Source: DATLNM01 sp035536775 (GTDB taxonomy: Bacteria > Actinomycetota > CADDZG01 > WHSQ01). Taken from it: a stretch of DNA of 64,000 bases. Location of the stretch: positions 1 through 64,000 of the forward strand of contig DATLNM010000054.1 in assembly GCA_035536775.1 (NCBI GenBank), given 5' to 3'. The position numbers and the translations under genes were made by a program. Under the pieces are notes generated by a model, which saw only the letters and a program-made list of their open reading frames with translations, did no database searches and was not told where the DNA came from. Positions 60,443 to 64,000 of this stretch are shown here, piece by piece. The stretch's first letter is position 1, and each line of letters begins with the position of its first letter.

Positions 60443-61677
60443 ATCTCGTCTTCGTCATTCCACACTTCGCTCCAGATATCGCCCCCACAGGTGAGGTCAT
60501 GACGAAGATCGTGAGCGAGCTCGCCCGGCGCGGTCATCGCATAGAGGTGGTGACGTCGTTGCCTTGGTACCGGTCACACGCCGTCGAGCCGGGATTCGCC
60601 GGCCGCTTAGTTCGCCGCGAAGACCAGCCTTGGGGCACGGTTACACGTATCCACCCCTTCCCTGCAGAAGACAAGCGGTCCCTCGTGCGACGAGGCCTGG
60701 CATTCGTGGGCTTCAGCACTCTCGCCGCGATCCATGGGTCGAAGGGACCAGATGCCGACGCAGTCCTCGCCTTGTCACCACCTCTGACGCTGGGGCTCGC
60801 GGGGTGGGCTATCGCCCGCGCTCGGAATGCGCCTCTCGTCTTCAACATCCAGGACGTTTTCCCCGACATCGCCGTGGAGCTCGGCGCCATGAAGGATGGG
60901 CGGATCGTCGCGGCAGCGCGGCGGCTCGAACGATTCCTCTACGCGCGATCGTCTGCAGTCACCGTCCTATCCGAGGATCTCAGGCGGAACGTTGAAAGCA
61001 AGGTTGAAGACGCGTCAAAGGTCCGCGTGATCCCGAACTTCGTCGACACCGAGACGATCACCCCCCGTCGCCGGGACAACTCGTATCGCCGGGAGTTCGG
61101 TCTTTCGAAAAAGACGGTGATCATGTATGCGGGAAACGTCGGCCTCTCCCAACCGATAGAGCTGATCGCAACAGCCGCGTCCGCGCTGACAGACGAGTCG
61201 GGCGTCGTCTTCGTCGTCAACGGCGGTGGCGCCGGTTGGGGAGCACTGGAGCGCGCCGTCGCCGGACTGTCTAACGTCGTCCTGGTTCCATCACAGCCCG
61301 CGGCGCGCCTGCCTGAGGTGCTCGCGGCGGCCGACATCCATCTCGTGCTCCTGCGCAAAGGCCTCGGCCATCTCAGCGTGCCGTCGAAGACCTATTCGAT
61401 CCTTGCGGCGGGGCGCCCTTTGATCGCGGCGGTCGACCATGGAACAGAGGTACAGCGCGTGGTCGAGACATCGGGAGCCGGCGTCGCGGTGCCGCCGGAG
61501 GACCCGGAAGCGCTGGTCAAAGCCATCAGGTCGTTACTGAACGACGCTAACCAGACAAAAGGGATGGGGCGGCGCGCCCGAGCGTGGATCGAGGAGTGGC
61601 CCGCGCCTGCGGACGTCGCGTCCGCCTATGAAGAGCTGTTCACTGAGCTTATGCTTGCTATGCATCCGCGGTCCTAG
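60439..61677 (+). CDS. GT4-family glycosyltransferase (WbuB-like)
   Basis: 412 residues from GTG 60439 (VNLVFVIPHFAPDIAPTGEV), which overlaps the previous TGA (GTGA). Motifs: VFNIQDVFPDIAVELGAMKD, MYAGNVGLSQPIELIATAAS, and KGLGHLSVPSKTYSILAAGR. The NIQDVFPD and VPSKTYSILAAGRP patterns are typical of N-acetylamino-sugar transferases of the WbuB kind. Last of the linked trio. Confidence 0.9.
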   Translation: MNLVFVIPHFAPDIAPTGEVMTKIVSELARRGHRIEVVTSLPWYRSHAVEPGFAGRLVRREDQPWGTVTRIHPFPAEDKRSLVRRGLAFVGFSTLAAIHGSKGPDADAVLALSPPLTLGLAGWAIARARNAPLVFNIQDVFPDIAVELGAMKDGRIVAAARRLERFLYARSSAVTVLSEDLRRNVESKVEDASKVRVIPNFVDTETITPRRRDNSYRREFGLSKKTVIMYAGNVGLSQPIELIATAASALTDESGVVFVVNGGGAGWGALERAVAGLSNVVLVPSQPAARLPEVLAAADIHLVLLRKGLGHLSVPSKTYSILAAGRPLIAAVDHGTEVQRVVETSGAGVAVPPEDPEALVKAIRSLLNDANQTKGMGRRARAWIEEWPAPADVASAYEELFTELMLAMHPRS

Positions 61678-61745
61678 GAGCACGTCGGCGGCGGCATGAA
61701 TCGGGCGAGATCCCAGGGCGGGATCCAGATCAGGGGGTCGGGATC

Positions 61746-62945
61746 GTGAACGCGAAGCGAATCGCATTACCTATCGGGCTTATCGCTGCGTTGGCGATCG
61801 GACTACTGCCGGGCATCGCCGGAGGTACCCATCGCTCCAGGACGCGCCCCGCTACCGCGCCGACAGACGCGCGCTGCGGTGAGAAGAAGGCGACGATCGT
61901 CGGCACGCGCGGGAACGACAACATCACAGGCACCCTTCGCGTAGACGTCATCGTTGCGCGCGGCGGCAACGATGTGATCGAGGGCCTGGGCGATGCCGAT
62001 CTCGTTTGCGCCGGCCGTGGCAATGACGAGATCCGAGGCGGCGAGGGTGACGACCAGTTGTTCGCCGGCGGAGGCGACGACACGATCACCGGCGACTCCG
62101 GGCGCGACGTGATCCGTGGCGGCGCCGGACTCGATGTGATCGATGGCGGCACCGATTCCGATCATCTCTACGGCGGCGCCTCCGACGATGGCATCCACGG
62201 TGGAGCTGCAACCGACGACATGCTCGGCGGCGGCGGCGACGATCTGCTCGTCGGCGACGAAGGCGATGACCTGGTCGCCGGCGGGGACGGCAACGATCAT
62301 CTCGTGGGCGACACCCCTGCCGGCAGCACCGCTCCCAGCCCAGCACCGACGGCGCCGGCCAGCCCCGCTCCGACTACCTCCGCGTCGCCTTCGCCAGCAC
62401 CTTCCGCTTCTACTTCGACCGGTCCGACACCGCCGGTCCCCGACCGCAACGACTCGCTCGACGGCGGGTCGGGTGACGATCTGATCGAGGGCCTCGAGGG
62501 TCGCGACCTCATCGATGGGGGCGCTGGAGCCGACGATCTGCGGGGCGGTGAGGGGAACGACCGCATCCATGCCGACGGTCTGAACGAAGCCGCGGCCGAT
62601 GCCGACAAGCTCAAGGGCGACTCCGGCAACGACGAACTGTTCGGCAACGCCGGCGACAACATCCTCGAAGGCGGAGACGGCGACGACACCACCCTCAAGG
62701 GGCGTGGAGGCAACGACACGCTCAAGGGTGACGCGGGCCACGACGACCTGGAGGGCGGGACCGGCAACGACAGGCTCGAAGGCGGGGCCGGGGACGACAT
62801 GCTTACCGGTGACGAAGGGGACGACACCCTCGTCGGAGGCGAAGGCCACGACGACTCCTTCGGGGGCGAAGGCAACGACTCATGCGAGTCGATCGAGCCC
62901 GAAGTGTCGTGGCCCGACTGCGAGACCCACACGGGCGGCGGCTAG
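61746..62945 (+). CDS. Secreted RTX-type calcium-binding repeat protein
   Basis: 399 residues from GTG. Signal peptide (LPIGLIAALAIGLLPGIAG). Two blocks of nonapeptide repeats of the form GGxGxDxUx (about 50-190 and 237-385), e.g. VARGGNDVIEGLGDADLVCA and EGGDGDDTTLKGRGGNDTLK, split by an Ala/Pro/Ser/Thr linker (APTAPASPAPTTSASPSPAP). The repeats fold on Ca2+ outside the cell. C-terminal CESIEPEVSWPDCE resembles a cap found after such repeats. No enzyme domain and no type I secretion genes near. Function unknown. Confidence 0.85.
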   Translation: MNAKRIALPIGLIAALAIGLLPGIAGGTHRSRTRPATAPTDARCGEKKATIVGTRGNDNITGTLRVDVIVARGGNDVIEGLGDADLVCAGRGNDEIRGGEGDDQLFAGGGDDTITGDSGRDVIRGGAGLDVIDGGTDSDHLYGGASDDGIHGGAATDDMLGGGGDDLLVGDEGDDLVAGGDGNDHLVGDTPAGSTAPSPAPTAPASPAPTTSASPSPAPSASTSTGPTPPVPDRNDSLDGGSGDDLIEGLEGRDLIDGGAGADDLRGGEGNDRIHADGLNEAAADADKLKGDSGNDELFGNAGDNILEGGDGDDTTLKGRGGNDTLKGDAGHDDLEGGTGNDRLEGGAGDDMLTGDEGDDTLVGGEGHDDSFGGEGNDSCESIEPEVSWPDCETHTGGG

Positions 62946-62953
62946 GGAACTGC

Positions 62954-64000
62954 CTACCGGCATATAGCGGGCAGCGCACCACCCTCCGGAAGGTCGAGGG
63001 GGTCCAGCTGGATAACCCGGCGTGTCTCGAAGTGCTCGCCCGCGACCACGGCAACGTCGACTCCTGCGGGGGTTGAACCTTGCTGGACAACCGCGCCCGG
63101 AAGTCCCGCCGCGACCAGCTCCGCCGCCTCCTCGTAGCCGGCCTCGTATCTGACGACCGTCTGCCTAAAGTCGGTACGACCCAATGCACCGATGTCGCCG
63201 ATCGCAACGGTGCGACCGTTCACGGTCAGCGCCTCTTGGATCGCAGCTGCCGACGACTCCGCGTGTCCGGCGATGGCAGTCCCGTTGTAGACGCCGACAC
63301 GGATGGACGCAGGGTCCACGTCCGGTACCCCATCCGCCTCCGATGGGGATTCGTTGTTCGCTATCGCTGCGAACATGATTTCCATCGCCGACGCGTCCGG
63401 AAGGATTACCGAGCCAGCCTCGTTCTCCGCGTAACCTGCGGTCGGCACGATGTAGGCCTCGTAGCGCGTCGGATCGAAGTCCTGGAGCCTCTGGGCGATA
63501 TCGACCAGCTTGCGGATGCCGGTGCCTTCGCTGAGCTGAAGATTGTCCCCGACCGCTCGATACAAACCCATGATCCGCGCCGGGTTGAAGAACGTCCCTA
63601 CCGCTGTGATCTTGTCGATCGCCGCACTGAGGAACTTCTGCTGGTTCTCGATGCGCTCGAAATCCCCCGTCTCGAACTCGCGGGACCTCACGAATCGAAG
63701 GGCACGCTCCCCGTCGAACTCGACGATCCCCAGCTCCTCCTCGGTGATCTCGATCCCGGTCTGAGGGTCGAATGGAATGGTTTCCGTAATGCACACGCCG
63801 ACGCCGCCGATCGCATCGACGACATCCCTGAAGCCGGCGATGTTGACCTGGATGTAGTGATGGATGGGCACGCCGGTGACGTCCTCCATCGTGCGAACGA
63901 GCGTGTTGAGGCCGGGCTCGAGCGCGCCGTTGATCTTGCCGTTACCAACGCCGGAGATCGGGACGTAGAGATCGCGCGGGAACTGAACCATGACGATGGT
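62954..64000 (-). CDS. LytR-CpsA-Psr (LCP) family wall-polymer ligase (5' end outside window)
   Basis: Transfers lipid-linked glycopolymers to peptidoglycan. The open frame runs past 64000, so the N-terminus (signal anchor) is missing; the M at 63991 is internal. Seen: VQFPRDLYVPISGVGNGKIN (core R-D-x-Y), VGVCITETIPFD, GERALRFVRSREFETGDFER (Arg cluster), and a C-terminal LytR_C-like domain with IRVGVYNGTAIAGHAES. Convergent with the RTX-like gene, 8 bp apart. Fits the surrounding glycan genes. Confidence 0.93.
   Translation of the reverse strand, partial: TIVMVQFPRDLYVPISGVGNGKINGALEPGLNTLVRTMEDVTGVPIHHYIQVNIAGFRDVVDAIGGVGVCITETIPFDPQTGIEITEEELGIVEFDGERALRFVRSREFETGDFERIENQQKFLSAAIDKITAVGTFFNPARIMGLYRAVGDNLQLSEGTGIRKLVDIAQRLQDFDPTRYEAYIVPTAGYAENEAGSVILPDASAMEIMFAAIANNESPSEADGVPDVDPASIRVGVYNGTAIAGHAESSAAAIQEALTVNGRTVAIGDIGALGRTDFRQTVVRYEAGYEEAAELVAAGLPGAVVQQGSTPAGVDVAVVAGEHFETRRVIQLDPLDLPEGGALPAICR

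Noticed and set aside
61803..62849. 348-codon minus-strand opening opposite the RTX-like gene
   Set aside because: Periodic only because the RTX nonapeptides on the other strand are periodic.
1..64000. Mobile elements, prophage, tRNA or rRNA genes
   Set aside because: I looked for transposases, integrases, phage structural genes, and T-loop/anticodon patterns and saw none; a tRNA scan could still find something I missed.

Overview
The window is GC-rich, densely coded bacterial DNA from an actinomycete-type organism (Actinomycetota). The markers are a WhiB-family iron-sulfur regulator, a fused two-domain FO synthase with the other coenzyme F420 genes, a DUF3499-type protein, a DUF5719-type protein, a DivIVA-like coiled-coil protein and the FtsEX/prfB/secA neighbourhood. 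I could not place it in a class or genus. I saw no tRNA, rRNA, CRISPR array, transposase or phage gene; this is chromosomal core plus cell-envelope sequence. It has very short intergenic gaps, many 4-nt ATGA/GTGA overlaps and several convergent gene pairs whose ends touch or overlap.

Layout. 0-7.2 kb (minus): secA, a TylF-like methyltransferase, prfB (with the classic +1 programmed frameshift), an R2-like di-metal oxidase, ftsE and ftsX (cut by the window edge). 7.2-9.5 kb (plus): a KdpD/KdpE-like two-component pair. 9.5-14.7 kb (minus): one long operon of manB-type phosphohexomutase, a 59-aa Trm112-like protein, a phosphoglucose/phosphomannose isomerase, ahcY, a ComF-like protein and a NarL-type regulator. 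14.8-17.5 kb: whiB (plus), then small minus-strand genes (LPTTG membrane protein, DUF3499, a CxxC protein, a zinc ribbon) and a hydrolase. 17.5-17.8 kb: a non-coding stretch with short repeats. 17.8-25 kb: oxidoreductase, cyclase-homology protein, acetyltransferase, a PspC/LiaF-type envelope-stress module and a secreted GH25 lysozyme. 25-32 kb: MFS transporter, acs, tryptophan 2,3-dioxygenase, L,D-transpeptidase and cystathionine beta-synthase. 32-42 kb: a large secreted Ig-repeat protein, a cystathionine gamma-synthase/lyase, a class-C26 glutamine-amidotransferase-like hydrolase, a DUF5719 protein and a giant membrane glycosyltransferase. 42-47 kb: F420 biosynthesis (fbiC divergent from fbiA, cofE and a separate FbiB-type nitroreductase). 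47-64 kb: envelope and surface-polymer genes (DUF3105, DivIVA-like, sugar epimerases, nucleotidyltransferase, small permease, subtilase, SpoIID/LGFP protein, four GT4 glycosyltransferases, an RTX-like repeat protein and an LCP ligase cut by the edge).

How they work together. Phosphohexomutase, isomerase, nucleotidyltransferase, the GDP-fucose-synthase-like enzyme and the GT4 enzymes form a plausible route from hexose phosphate to a surface glycan, which an LCP protein could attach to the wall. ahcY, cbs and the cystathionine enzyme form a homocysteine/cysteine (transsulfuration) route. The three F420 steps plus the nitroreductase form a near-complete F420 maturation set.

Points most worth a second look: a C-terminal domain ending in WPKQ shared by two large secreted proteins; two genes whose conserved N-termini are reachable only from a CTG (kynA) or best from a CTG (C26 hydrolase); an R2lox-type oxidase with the cross-link Val/Tyr pair; the split FbiB; and a 28-bp G-rich repeat that supplies the end of prfB.
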